Assembly (NCBI RefSeq): GCF_024323335.1
Contig: NC_066581.1
Coordinates: 458,387,197 to 458,451,196, forward strand
Direction of reading: 5' to 3'
Length of the DNA stretch: 64,000 bases
Origin: Lathyrus oleraceus
Lineage: Eukaryota > Streptophyta > Magnoliopsida > Fabales > Fabaceae
Numbering within the stretch: position 1 is the first letter of the stretch; each line of letters starts with the position of its first letter. The notes below the pieces were generated by a model. The model made no database searches and had not been told where the DNA came from. It saw only the letters and a program-made list of their open reading frames with translations. Position numbers and translations under genes: made by a program. Shown here in pieces: positions 1-11,467 of this stretch.

Positions 1-648
1 GGACCCTAAAAACATCTGCTCTTCAACCAGTAGCTGCATACTTGTTGAACAACATGTTCTAACATCACATAGAACATTGGTTCCACCTCCTTGGAACAAC
101 CCTTCCTTGAAGGTCTTCAAGGTCTTCATATACACTACTCAAGAGAGTAAGAGAATCAGTGATTAAGTGACTCTCACCATCCTGAAGTGAGAACATCATG
201 ATAAGTGGGCTTGAGGAGACTCAAGTATCTTTGACATCTTCAGTAGATTATGATGAGCTCTTGAACACAGCAGCCTTTCATCCACATGAGGGGAAACTAC
301 ATCAGAGTTTGAGTTTTGCCATGTATTATGCAGCGGAAATCATAATACAACTCAACCTATGAACACACACTTCACCAGATTGGCCTCCAAGACCATACCA
401 GGTTTGAATGTGATTTAGTACTGGCACAGCTGTCCCACACACAGGCCAATTGCCAACCTCCAGAGACAGGTACACACCATTCCTGTCATGAACAGTCCAT
501 CCACCTACTTCAAGGGACCATTCAGGGAATTACAGAACCTTACACAGGTTCCAGCATCAGTACCAACATAACTCCTTGCCAGCTACCAGAAAGTATCACC
601 CATGGATCTCATCCAGAGACAGAACAGGATGCCCGCTCTGATACCAAT
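1..648 (-). mobile_element. LARD1 second internal region, 5' (PBS-side) part
   Basis: This is essentially identical to 5492-6139 and ends at a PBS. It shows that another internal region follows the 649-2372 LTR, so the structure is a head-to-tail multimer and not a simple two-LTR element. No coding potential was recognised. Confidence 0.85.
635..646 (-). other. Primer binding site, tRNA-iMet type (LARD1 copy A)
   Basis: The minus strand reads TGGTATCAGAGC, the usual copia PBS, two bases from the LTR end (TTTCA). This fixes the LTR boundary at 649. The second copy is at 6126-6137. Confidence 0.9.
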
Positions 649-2372
649 TGAAATTCTGGCGTAGTTAGAGTTCAGATGTTCTACTTCAAGTCATGACATC
701 TGATCTAACATTGTACCTATTACAGCAAGACAGTTATTACCCTCTGTACTAATGTGCAACTTTTCACAGTGTCACGGCCTCTCCTTCTATGTCATCCTAG
801 AATGGAGGGACACCTAGTTATGTGCACCTTATCATTCACTTCTGTTGTTTTCCTACACAGATATCAGCAAGATGTCTCAATCCTGTTTTGGACATTATCT
901 GTTTCATTGTTTCAGTTTGTTGGTCATGTACTTGTATTTCCTAAATTAAAGGTTGTAACAAGTTAAACTAATCTCCACTTATTAAGGAACTAACAAATAG
1001 ATTATTTGCCAGGTTCATTAATTGTAGCTTAGTTGTTAGTTTCCTAGATTTTAGATCAGCTGGTGGATTCCTGAAGAATAGCCTGAGAAAAATCCTGAAA
1101 CAGAAAAACTAACCATCCAACAATGTAGCATGTGCAGTCAGGAGTGAATGTCACAACATCCCGTTTGACATCCAAGTCCAGAACCATATGCTAAGTCTGC
1201 TTGGTTCCTGAAAACAGACTGTGCTAAATTTGCTGTACTGTAAAAGACCAACCAGTCTCTACTTCAGTATCAGCTTACTGGAAGAACTGTCAAGACATCC
1301 AGTTTGACAGTTTCACAATGATCTTTTGGCCAGGTCTGATATGCTTTTGAACTCCAGACTTCACTACATACTGAACTGAAATCATCAACTTATTAAACAG
1401 TATGTGCTGTTGTTGATGAATGTCAAAACATACTGATTGACATTCCAACAGAAGGCTATGTATCAGGTCTGCTATTATCTTGATGAACAGACTGGAATAC
1501 ATGCTTAGTTATGGCAGACATGATTATATCATACAGAAGGAAAACAAACACAGGAAATTGTTAACCCAGTTCAGTCCAACATGACCTACATCTGGGGGCT
1601 ACCAAGCCAGGAAGAAGATCCACTATTAGCAGTATCAATTCAGAGTTAAACTCACCCGTTTACAACTCATCACTTAATCCCTACCCAATGCAATCTATAC
1701 CTAGGAACTCCTAGATAGAAACCTCCAGTTTCCATTCCTATCACTACAATCACAATGTAATGTTACCACACCTTGAACTTGCTTCACAGCTTCATTCAAG
1801 AACAAAATCACTCTTGCCTACAGGCTTCGAGTTACAAACACTCTCAGGTTTTACCACTGAGAAACACATGGTAACCTTCCCACAGATTGGGAGGTTTACC
1901 TTACACACACCCCTAAAAATTCATTCTAAGAGGCTTCCAAAAACTAGATTACAATCAGCTATTTATAACCTAATCACCCAACTGGATTTGGGCCTTCAGA
2001 AAATTGCAGCAGACTTGTTCTTTGCTGTTGCAACTTCAGCAGAAAAATTCTGCTACAAACAAGGTCTTCAAGTTCCTAAACTCTCTCCATATATATCTCC
2101 ATGTTTAGAGCCTATATATATTCTGATTTAGTCTTCAAGACCTCCACATGGGAGTTAGGATATTCACCAGATATCCTTGCTGATCCCATGACATATACTG
2201 AATTAATTTATTCAGTTTCCTACACATGTGCGATGTCACAGACCTGATGTCGTGACATCGTACATGACATGTTGGTCCAGATGTTGAATTTCTTCAACCC
2301 AGCATATTAAAACAACGGAGATGATTACATTATTTGTTTTCTAAAATTACTGCCAATCCTAAGGAATCAACA
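649..2372 (-). repeat. LARD1 LTR, copy A
   Basis: This 1724-bp LTR starts TGTTGATTCC and ends CCAGAATTTCA on the minus strand. It is bounded by a PBS on one side and a polypurine tract on the other. A TATA box (TATAAATA on minus) lies at 1960-1967. Downstream of it in the transcript is the 31-nt stem-loop at 1771-1801. Upstream are 8-12-8 dyads at 1146-1173, 1285-1312 and 1418-1445. The open frame at 1760-2131 lies wholly inside the LTR, matches nothing I know and is not called as a gene. Confidence 0.92.
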
Positions 2373-5300
2373 ATCTCCCCCTTTGGCAAATTTTAGCTAA
2401 AACAAATAAACAATACACTGGACAAAACATCCCAATTTGGGAATGCTCTTCATCTCCGTCATTGGCTCCACCACCACAAACACCAAAGTTGGTGTACATG
2501 GGGAAGAAGAGGGACAATACTCAGTTGTACCAGAACCCTTCCCCTCAATCGGAGAGCTTCCAGAAGAATATGTAATGCTGAGTACATAGACAATATAACT
2601 CAGATCACAAGGCACAACTGTCTTCTTAACTCAGATCACAAGACACAAGTGGAAACCCCAGTTGGTGGATTTTGTGCCTGATGCCAACGTCTGTTTGCTG
2701 CCACATCCACAGTTGGCTTGCTTGCTTCTGGTACATTCTCAACCCCAGGACTATATTTCTCTCCCCCTTTTTAGCTAAACATTTGTAAAGGCACCCTTCA
2801 CAAAACCAGATCCAGGCGCAGCTTGCCCAAACCTTAACATTCCTGCATTCAGCCAGTATTCACCAAGACCTCTGTCATACCTCCAGTAGATACTTGACAC
2901 CTAGCACTGCTACAGCCAACTTTTCACACTTCAGTTGATGGTTACTCCCCATGTACCACACAGCTGTAGCCAACAGGCTTATTCTGGTTTATCAGACTTA
3001 GCCACATCACCCTTATAATTCCTAATGACTTTAAAATTCAAAAGGAATTAACAGCAATGTCCAGGGCAATGTCATGACATCCGGTCAGACATTCTTCTGC
3101 TCACTCAGCCTTGACATACATCACTGCATCCTGATAACTACCTAGTCATCTGAGAACACATAGACCACAAGCTTGGTGATTGCTTGCAGCACAAAGGCAC
3201 AACTCCCCCTGTCATGGACAACCTACTCTCTTGGCGGTCACACATATCCAACCTGGTTGGACCTTCACCTTCTTCCTGATTCAAAAAGAACTCAACCCAC
3301 TTGATGAATGGAAAACATAAGACTCATCTTCATGTCTTCAAGAGCGCACCCTCTGTTCAACCCTCTTGGTTGAACACATCCACACCCTGTGTCAATCTCT
3401 CTTCTAACCAGAACAGAAAGCCACTTCACAAAATGTTCTAACATTCGTTAGGACATCCTTCACACATAACAGGGAACACCATCTGATAGTCTTCAGATAT
3501 CACTGAGTCACCAGCTTGATCAAGAAGAATCCAGACATAAATTGGGACATATACCTTTTCATCCCATTACATGAGATAATCTTCCATAGATGGCTCAGAA
3601 CTCCTACCACAAGCTCCAAGGGATGAATAGAAAACACCTCCTTTTGTCTTCAACTTAATACTTTTCTGCTCAAAAGTAATTTGTCTCAGACTTTCCTCAA
3701 GAATAATCAGCTGCCTTATGTTGATTATCTTGATTCTTCGAACTCACTTCTAAGATAGACCAACTGCCACTGGTTGATTACCTCCTTCATGAATTCTCAT
3801 ATGAAAAGGTCAAATGCTGCTTTTTGACCTCCCCAAGTTTATCAGCCTTCTCCCTAAGATATTCTGACCTCTCAAGTGAGACTAGAACTTCAAGATTTTG
3901 AAGTATCCAATCTACAACCCTGTAGACCTTTCTATCTCAAGTTGATGTGCCACATCACCAACTAAGGGTCTGATGTTGAACCAAATGTCACAACATTGTT
4001 TTTTTGACATCTAGCTGTTGAATTCAGCTCCTTCTTCTGCCACTTGAAAGAACTTCCTCCCTTCACAGAACTAGGGTTCAATGTTCTCATAGACTTGATT
4101 GTGGAACCAAGTTTGAGTAAACAACCTCCATCCTGCTGGTTTGCAGTTAAGTCATCCAAGCTCACACCTTGATGAATCCCTGCTTCTTCTCCAAAGACAT
4201 CAAACACTCTGATGTATGAGTCTTCAGAAGGACCAGTTAGACACTAACCCTTCAGCTCTACCAAGGATTTCACATCCTAAGGCAAGGCTGTTTCCATGAT
4301 GTCAAGATTGCTGCCACTTGTTCTTGACTCCACAGTGTGCATAAGCTAATGCACTTCCTTACCTAGATCAGAAATAAACTGATCCAAGTAACCACCATCA
4401 AGACTATGATGTCTTCTTCTTCTTGTACATACCAAGGCTGAATCAAGTTTCTTGCCAGGAAACCTTTTCAGAGATCATATGCTTTTGCTGCCACCAAGGA
4501 GATAGATCCTACGCCAATGTACTATCCTTCCTGTGATTCTGCACAGGGTCTTGAAGAAGTGATGTTCCAACATCTTTAAGAACATCCGTTATCTTGAGCT
4601 CTAAGGATAATCAATTACACACTTGTACTTGGCACAAGTAGACATTGATCTTAAATCCTTTCCCAATTTTCCTTTCAGATACTTCCACCATAAGAATACG
4701 TTGAAAGTACTCTTCTTGTGTCAACATCTTCTGCTTGCAAGCACCTAGACAATTTTGAAAGTCTTCCCAGATTAAATTCACCCTTAGGAATGCGAGAGAT
4801 GAATTCTTCCTTGCAAATGTGTCACACAACCACCAGAACCCATGTGACACAGGTCAACAGCCAACCAGACCCTAGGCTGACCAGACTTGAGGAGGTTAAC
4901 CAAAACTCCCCCTCAAATTAACAATCATGGATACTCCACACCAATATCCATGCATTGTACACATATGTCTCAACATGACATACACTATCCCTTCCAGTGG
5001 CAACTAACTCCTCCACTCACACCAATCAGACTTCAGCTGACCATAAGTACTAATGAGACAAACAACACCAGTCAATAGTAGATATGCATTGCCAGAGCAT
5101 ATTACCTCAACCAACCACTGAATCTTCATATTCTCACTCCTAGTAAGAACTGCCACTTCTGAACGTGGTGTTTGAATACCAAGATTCATGGTTATAACCC
5201 CCTTAAATGATATCACAGTCAGGTTACCCCATTATTGACTGCCAACTTCCAGGAGACTTGTCTTCCAACACACCATAGTACTTCAGGGAACAACTATCCA

Positions 5301-6139
5301 ACCCTGATCACACTGCAGGGAGATGCCTAACAGCAGGAGATTGCACAATGTCACATCTCAACCAGCTCAACTTCTAGGGATGACCTTCTTGAGCACACAC
5401 CCAGTTGACCCTGCTCTTGTCAACTTAGCACACACAGATGTCTCCTCTTCCAGGTCAGGAGTAGGTTCCAACCAGAATTATCCCATTGTTTGGACCCTAA
5501 AAACATCTGCTCTTCAACCAGTAGCTGCATACTTGTTGAACAACATGTTCTAACATCACATAGAACATTGGTTCCACCTCCTTGGAACAACCCTTCCTTG
5601 AAGGTCTTCAAGGTCTTCATATACACTACTCAAGAGAGTAAGAGAATCAGTGATTAAGTGACTCTCACCATCCTGAAGTGAGAACATCATGATAAGTGGG
5701 CTTGAGGAGACTCAAGTATCTTTGACATCTTCAGTAGATTATGATGAGCTCTTGAACACAGCAGCCTTTCATCCACATGAGGGGAAACTACATCAGAGTT
5801 TGAGTTTTGCCATGTATTATGCAGCGGAAATCATAATACAACTCAACCTATGAACACACACTTCACCAGATTGGCCTCCAAGACCATACCAGGTTTGAAT
5901 GTGATTTAGTACTGGCACAGCTGTCCCACACACAGGCCAATTGCCAACCTCCAGAGACAGGTACACACCATTCCTGTCATGAACAGTCCATCCACCTACT
6001 TCAAGGGACCATTCAGGGAATTACAGAACCTTACACAGGTTCCAGCATCAGTACCAACATAACTCCTTGCCAGCTACCAGAAAGTATCACCCATGGATCT
6101 CATCCAGAGACAGAACAGGATGCCCGCTCTGATACCAAT
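2373..6139 (-). mobile_element. LARD1 complete internal region, noncoding
   Basis: This 3767-bp stretch lies between two LTRs. It has the tRNA-iMet PBS at one end (6126-6137) and a purine tract on minus (about 2375-2386) next to the other LTR. A second purine tract lies near 2757-2773. I find no retroviral enzyme motif on either strand. Much of it is recognisably homologous to the internal region of LARD2 (51375-55520) in opposite orientation, so this is a real family and not random decay. Confidence 0.85.
3962..4207 (-). CDS. Small conserved open frame in the LARD1 internal region, function unknown
   Basis: This 81-codon frame includes the stretch FGEEAGIHQGVSLDDLTA. The same peptide, with few changes, can be read on the plus strand in LARD2 from 53352, where a TAG stop at 53487-53489 breaks it after 45 codons. 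I do not recognise the family. It may be the relic of a longer coding region that the family once had, or chance conservation of sequence that matters as RNA or DNA. Conservation between two LARD copies is seen; expression is not shown. Confidence 0.25.
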   Translation of the reverse strand: MFDVFGEEAGIHQGVSLDDLTANQQDGGCLLKLGSTIKSMRTLNPSSVKGGSSFKWQKKELNSTARCQKNNVVTFGSTSDP

Positions 6140-7863
6140 TGAAATTCTGGCGTAGTTAGAGTTCAGATGTTCTACTTCAAGTCATGACATCTGATCTAAC
6201 ATTGTACCTATTACAGCAAGACAGTTATTACCCTCTGTACTAATGTGCAACTTTTCACAGTGTCACGGCCTCTCCTTCTATGTCATCCTAGAATGGAGGG
6301 ACACCTAGTTATGTGCACCTTATCATTCACTTCTGTTGTTTTCCTACACAGATATCAGCAAGATGTCTCAATCCTGTTTTGGACATTATCTGTTTCATTG
6401 TTCCAGTTTGTTGGTCATGTACTTGTATTTCCTAAATTAAAGGTTGTAACAAGTTAAACTAATCTCCACTTATTAAGGAACTAACAAATAGATTATTTGC
6501 CAGGTTCATTAATTGTAGCTTAGTTGTTAGTTTCCTAGATTTTAGATCAGCTGGTGGATTCCTGAAGAATAGCCTGAGAAAAATCCTGAAACAGAAAAAC
6601 TAACCATCCAACAATGTAGCATGTGCAGTCAGGAGTGAATGTCACAACATCCCGTTTGACATCCAAGTCCAGAACCATATGCTAAGTCTGCTTGGTTCCT
6701 GAAAACAGACTGTGCTAAATTTGCTGTACTGTAAAAGACCAACCAGTCTCTACTTCAGTATCAGCTTACTGGAAGAACTGTCAAGACATCCAGTTTGACA
6801 GTTTCACAATGATCTTTTGGCCAGGTCTGATATGCTTTTGAACTCCAGACTTCACTACATACTGAACTGAAATCATCAACTTATTAAACAGTATGTGCTG
6901 TTGTTGATGAATGTCAAAACATACTGATTGACATTCCAACAGAAGGCTATGTATCAGGTCTGCTATTATCTTGATGAACAGACTGGAATACATGCTTAGT
7001 TATGGCAGACATGATTATATCATACAGAAGGAAAACAAACACAGGAAATTGTTAACCCAGTTCAGTCCAACATGACCTACATCTGGGGGCTACCAAGCCA
7101 GGAAGAAGATCCACTATTAGCAGTATCAATTCAGAGTTAAACTCACCCGTTTACAACTCATCACTTAATCCCTACCCAATGCAATCTATACCTAGGAACT
7201 CCTAGATAGAAACCTCCAGTTTCCATTCCTATCACTACAATCACAATGTAATGTTACCACACCTTGAACTTGCTTCACAGCTTCATTCAAGAACAAAATC
7301 ACTCTTGCCTACAGGCTTCGAGTTACAAACACTCTCAGGTTTTACCACTGAGAAACACATGGTAACCTTCCCACAGATTGGGAGGTTTACCTTACACACA
7401 CCCCTAAAAATTCATTCTAAGAGGCTTCCAAAAACTAGATTACAATCAGCTATTTATAACCTAATCACCCAACTGGATTTGGGCCTTCAGAAAATTGCAG
7501 CAGACTTGTTCTTTGCTGTTGCAACTTCAGCAGAAAAATTCTGCTACAAACAAGGTCTTCAAGTTCCTAAACTCTCTCCATATATATCTCCATGTTTAGA
7601 GCCTATATATATTCTGATTTAGTCTTCAAGACCTCCACATGGGAGTTAGGATATTCACCAGATATCCTTGCTGATCCCATGACATATACTGAATTAATTT
7701 ATTCAGTTTCCTACACATGTGCGATGTCACAGACCTGATGTCGTGACATCGTACATGACATGTTGGTCCAGATGTTGAATTTCTTCAACCCAACATATTA
7801 AAACAACAGAGATGATTACATTATTTGTTTTCTAAAATTACTGCCAATCCTAAGGAATCAACA
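6140..7863 (-). repeat. LARD1 LTR, copy B
   Basis: This is a second copy of the 649-2372 LTR at offset 5491, almost identical (for example T to C near 6402, G to A near 7793). It carries the same TATA box, dyads and stem-loop (7262-7292). Its outer edge at 7863 abuts Athila pol sequence, so this is the true 5' end of the inserted array. Confidence 0.92.
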
Positions 7864-8224
7864 ATCCGGTTAAAGGTTTAGTTATTTTAGAGAAATCTTT
7901 AATGAATCGTCGGTAGAAACCGGCATGTCCTAAGAAGCTTCGTACTTCTCTCACAGTTTTCGGAGGTTGAAGGTTTTCGATTACTTCTATTTTGGCTTTG
8001 TCTACTTCAATTCCTCTATTTGATATGATGTGTCCTAAAACAATCCCTTCTTGTACCATAAAGTGACATTTTTCCCAATTAAGTACTAGGTTTACTTTTA
8101 CACATCGTTCTAGAACTCTTTCTAGGTTTTCAAGACATTCTTCGAAACTTTGCCCGCATACGGAAAAGTCATCCATAAAGACTTCCATGATGTTTTCAAG
8201 AAAATCGGCGAATATGGCCATCAT
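7864..8224 (-). pseudogene. Athila reverse transcriptase, central part with FMDD active site, truncated
   Basis: The frame continues the RT after the TGA. It carries EVFMDDFSVCG, the catalytic YMDD-type box, followed by LNWEKCHFMV, GIVLGHIIS, GIEVDKAKIE and GHAGFYRRFI, all typical Ty3/gypsy RT and thumb motifs. Element homology stops at KPLTG, exactly at the LARD1 LTR edge; the last few residues of the open frame come from the LTR. RNase H and integrase are not in the window. Confidence 0.88.
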
Positions 8225-9601
8225 TCACCTTTGGAAGGTTGCAGGAGCATTGCACAAGCCAAACGGAATTCGTCGATAAGCGAAGGTACCAAAAGGACAT
8301 GTGAACATTGTCTTTTCTTGGTCATCAGGATGACTTGGTATTTGAAAGAAGCCTGAGTAACCGTCTAGATAGCAGAAATGAGAATGCTTGGCTAGTCGTT
8401 CTAACATCTGGTCTATGAATGGTAAAGGAAAATGATCTTTTCGGGTTGCTTTGTTTAGCTTCCTATAGTCAATGCACATTCTCCATCCCGATTCGATTCG
8501 TTTGGTTATAGTTTCTCCTTTTTCATTTTCGATCACGGTTATACCCCCTTTCTTTGGTACTACGTGTACAGGGCTAACCCATTTGCTATCGGATATAGGA
8601 TATATAATACCTGCCTCTAATAACTTCGTTACTTCCTTCTTCACTACCTCACTCAGGATCGGGTTTAGTCTCCTCTGATGTTCCCTAGAAGTTTTACAGT
8701 CTTCTTCTAGCATGATGTGGTGCATACAAATAGAAGGACTTATCCCTTTAAGATCGGTGATGTTGTATCCTAGTGCGGTTGGATATTTTCTTAAGATATG
8801 TAGGAGTTTTTCGGTTTCGAGTTTTCCTAGGTCTGCATTGACTATCACTGGTCGTTCAAGTTCTGAGTCTAGGAATTCATATCTCAGATTTTTGGGAAGT
8901 GTTTTCAGGTCGAGGGTTGGTTTCTTAAGGAATTGTGTAGGATCCGATGTTATTGCTAAACATTGGTTCAGTCTGTCTTCTACACGACAGTCAGACAATT
9001 CGTCATTTTCTAATTTTGTTTCTTTTATGCATTCATCGATGATATCCATGAAGTAACATGCGTCATCTATTGCAGGTGCTTTCAAAAATTTGGAAAGAAT
9101 GAACTCAATTTTCTCTTCTCCTACTTCGAAAGTGAGTCGTCCTCGTTTTACGTCTATGATAGCATCGGCGGTTGCTAAGAATGGTCTTCCCAATATAATG
9201 GGGGTAACTTCATCTTCTCTTATGTCCATAATTATAAAATCGGTTGGGATGTAGAATTGACTTATGCGCACGGGAACGTTTTCAAGAATTCCTACAGGAT
9301 ATCTAACGGAACGATCTGCTAATTGCACAGACATTTTAGTTGGTCTTAATACTCCCATTTCAAGTCTCTTGCATATGGACAAGGGCATAACACTGATACC
9401 GGCTCCTAAATCGCATAGAGCTTTGTCTATGACAAATTTTCCGATGTGACAGGGTATAGAGAAACTACCAGGATCTTTAAGTTTAGGAGGCATATTTTGG
9501 ATTATCACGCTGCACTCAGCAGTGAGTGTAACGGTTTCGCTATCTTCAAGTTTCCTTTTATTAGAAAGAATTTCTTTTAAGAACTTAGCATATGAGGGCA
9601 T
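8225..9601 (-). pseudogene. Athila pol: aspartic protease and N-terminal half of reverse transcriptase
   Basis: This open frame of 458 codons holds the protease, then the RT. The protease site reads ALCDLGAGISVMP, the DLGA form typical of Athila in place of DSGA. RT landmarks in order are WVSPVHVVPKKGG, MCIDYRKLNKAT, YLDGYSGFFQ and FGLCNAPATF. The frame ends at a TGA where relatives carry a cysteine just after ATFQR, and continues in the same frame at 8224. It is in frame with gag too (375 bases from the gag stop), so gag and pol were one long frame. Now inactive: two stops and a truncation. Confidence 0.88.
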
Positions 9602-9979
9602 TTGTGTAATAGCTTCTGTAAAAGGAATGGTGACGTTTAATTGTTTCAGTAGGTCAACAAATTTTTTAAATTGGCCCGCGTCTTTGGTTTTAATTTGCCT
9701 TTGAGGATAAGGGATAGGTGGTTTGTAAGGCGGTGGAGGTACATAAGGTTCTTTCTTTTCTATGGTTTCCTTGTTACACTCTTCCTTTTCCTTAGGTTTA
9801 CTTTCTTCCTCAGTTGACTTTTTAGAGTTTTGGTTCTCAATCCTTGGGTCAGACGGTCCTTCTACCTCTGTTCCACTTCTTAATATAATTGCATGAGCGT
9901 GGCTTTTCGGGTTAGGTTGGGGCTGTCCAGGAAATGTACCAGTTGGGGCAGCAGTAGGCGCTTGTTGTTGAGCTACTTA
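9602..9979 (-). pseudogene. Athila gag-pol linker after an in-frame TAA
   Basis: This stretch stays in the same frame from the gag stop (9977-9979) to the methionine at 9601. It encodes a Pro/Lys/Glu-rich linker with HAHAIILRSG, a segment common in Athila gag-pol between the zinc knuckle and the protease. The TAA stands where a CAA glutamine codon would be expected, a simple C to T change. Confidence 0.7.
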
Positions 9980-11365
9980 TGAGATTTGTGTTTCCAGCAT
10001 TTTGTTATGGGTAGCCAGGGCATCTACTTTACTTGCTAGTTGTTTAATCTTTTCATTAGTGTGTACATTCTGGTTTAAGAACTCTTTATTTGTTTGTTGT
10101 TGAGAAGCTATGAAGTTCTCCATCATGATTTCCAAGTTGGATTTCCTAGGAACGTTATTGTTAGGTGTAGATGGGGTCGGCTTTTGATATCCAGGAGGTA
10201 TAGCTGGGGCTTGACTGGGAGCTTGACCTGGTGCGTATAAAGCATTATTACTCTTATATGAAAAATTAGGATGGTTCTTCCAGTTTGAGTTATAGGTATG
10301 CGAGTAGGGATTTCCTTGAGCATAGTTCACTTGCTCTGCTTGGATTCCTGTTAGGAGTTGACAATCTATAGGAGTGTGACCTTGAATTCCACAGACTTCG
10401 CAATTTTGAGTTACGGCAACCACGGTGGCTGGAGGTGATACATTTAAACTTTCAATTTTCTGGGCAAGAGCATCCACTTTTGCATTAACATGATCAAGGC
10501 TACTTATCTCGTACATGCCTCCTTTTGTTCGAGGTTTTTCTACCATTGTTCGGTCGCTTCCCCACTGATAATGATTTTGGGCCATGCTCTCGATAAGTTG
10601 ATAAGCGACAGCGTATGGTTTATCCATAAGCGCACCACCTGCGGTGGCGTCTATTGTTAACCTTGTGTTGTATAAGAGACCATTATAGAAGGTATGAATT
10701 ACTAACCAGTCCTCTAAACCATGGTGTGGAATCATGTCTTTGTATCTTTCCCATGCTTCGAAAAGAGACTCGTTATCTTTCTGTTTAAATCCATTTATCT
10801 GGGATCTTAACATAGCTGTTTTGCTTGGAGGAAAATAACTGGCAAGAAAGACTTTCTTCAACTCATTCCATGTGGTGACTAAGTTAGAAGGAAGAGACTG
10901 AAGCCATCTTCTAGCTTTATCTCTTAACGAGAAAGGAAAAAGACGAAGTCGAATTGCCTCTGAAGTGACACCATTAGCTTTAACAGTATCAGTGTATTGG
11001 ACGAATACGGATAAATGAAGGTTTGGATCCTCGGTAGGATTTCCAGAAAATTGGTTCTGTTGCACTGCCTGCAACAGCGAAGGTTTAAGTTCAAAGTTGT
11101 TTACTTCGATTACGGGTGAAGCAATACTCGAATGCGGCTCATCTTGTGATGGAGCGGCGTAATCTCGAAGAGCACGAGCTAGTTTTGCCATCTCGGGTAT
11201 CGGCGAAGGAAGAAGATTTTTGAGGTCAGGAATTTCGATTGGAGGAAGATTGTTTGCAGCACGATACTCCCGAATTCGTCGTAAGACTCGGAGATATCGT
11301 TCAACGTCGTTGATTCGTAAGTAGTACGGTTCGCCTTGTGAGCGAGTGTGTGGCATACAAATCAA
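9977..11365 (-). pseudogene. Athila gag (capsid and nucleocapsid)
   Basis: The frame runs 462 codons. The central retrotransposon gag domain includes LRLFPFSLRDKARRWLQSLP and, further on, ASYFPPSKTA and FEAWERYKDMIPHHGL, the classic plant gypsy gag signatures. Near residue 325 a zinc knuckle CEVCGIQGHTPIDC fits C-X2-C-X4-H-X4-C. Gag would build the virus-like particle and bind element RNA. The frame ends at a TAA (9977-9979) after LETQIS, a nonsense change in what was one gag-pol frame. The start is either the first ATG (11365) or MPHTRSQ three codons later; the latter looks like the usual family start. Confidence 0.88.
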
Positions 11366-11443
11366 CGAAAGACAAGGGAAAAATAAAAATTGCCTTAGTC
11401 TCTACAGCGTAACAGAAGAGTTACGATATCAACTAAATAAAAG

Positions 11444-11461
11444 TCCCCGGCAACGGCGCCA
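11444..11461 (-). other. Primer binding site, tRNA-Asp type (Athila)
   Basis: The minus strand reads TGGCGCCGTTGCCGGGGA, an 18-base match to the PBS commonly described for Athila/Tat elements. It lies six bases inside the LTR end at 11468. Confidence 0.9.
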
Positions 11462-11467
11462 AAAACT

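Larger units (their letters stand above)
1..7863 (-). mobile_element. LARD1: tandem non-autonomous Sirevirus-like LTR element (left part outside window)
   Basis: Read on the minus strand the order is LTR (7863-6140), internal (6139-2373), LTR (2372-649), internal (648-1, running off the window). Positions 1-2372 recur at an offset of 5491 with only about three differences that I could find. The PBS next to each LTR fits the 3' end of initiator tRNA-Met, as in Ty1/copia Sireviruses. No gag, protease, integrase or RT motif is present, so this is a large retrotransposon derivative (LARD). It interrupts the Athila pol at 7863/7864. Its outer left end and second target-site copy are not visible. 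Confidence 0.85.

Noticed and set aside
635..646. tRNA-like sequence
   Set aside because: Only the 12-base complement of a tRNA 3' end (a PBS) is present; no tRNA fold.
1760..2131. 123-codon open frame, repeated at 7251-7622
   Set aside because: It lies wholly in the LARD1 LTR and recurs only because the LTR does. It overlaps the TATA box and stem-loop on the other strand, and no family is recognised.
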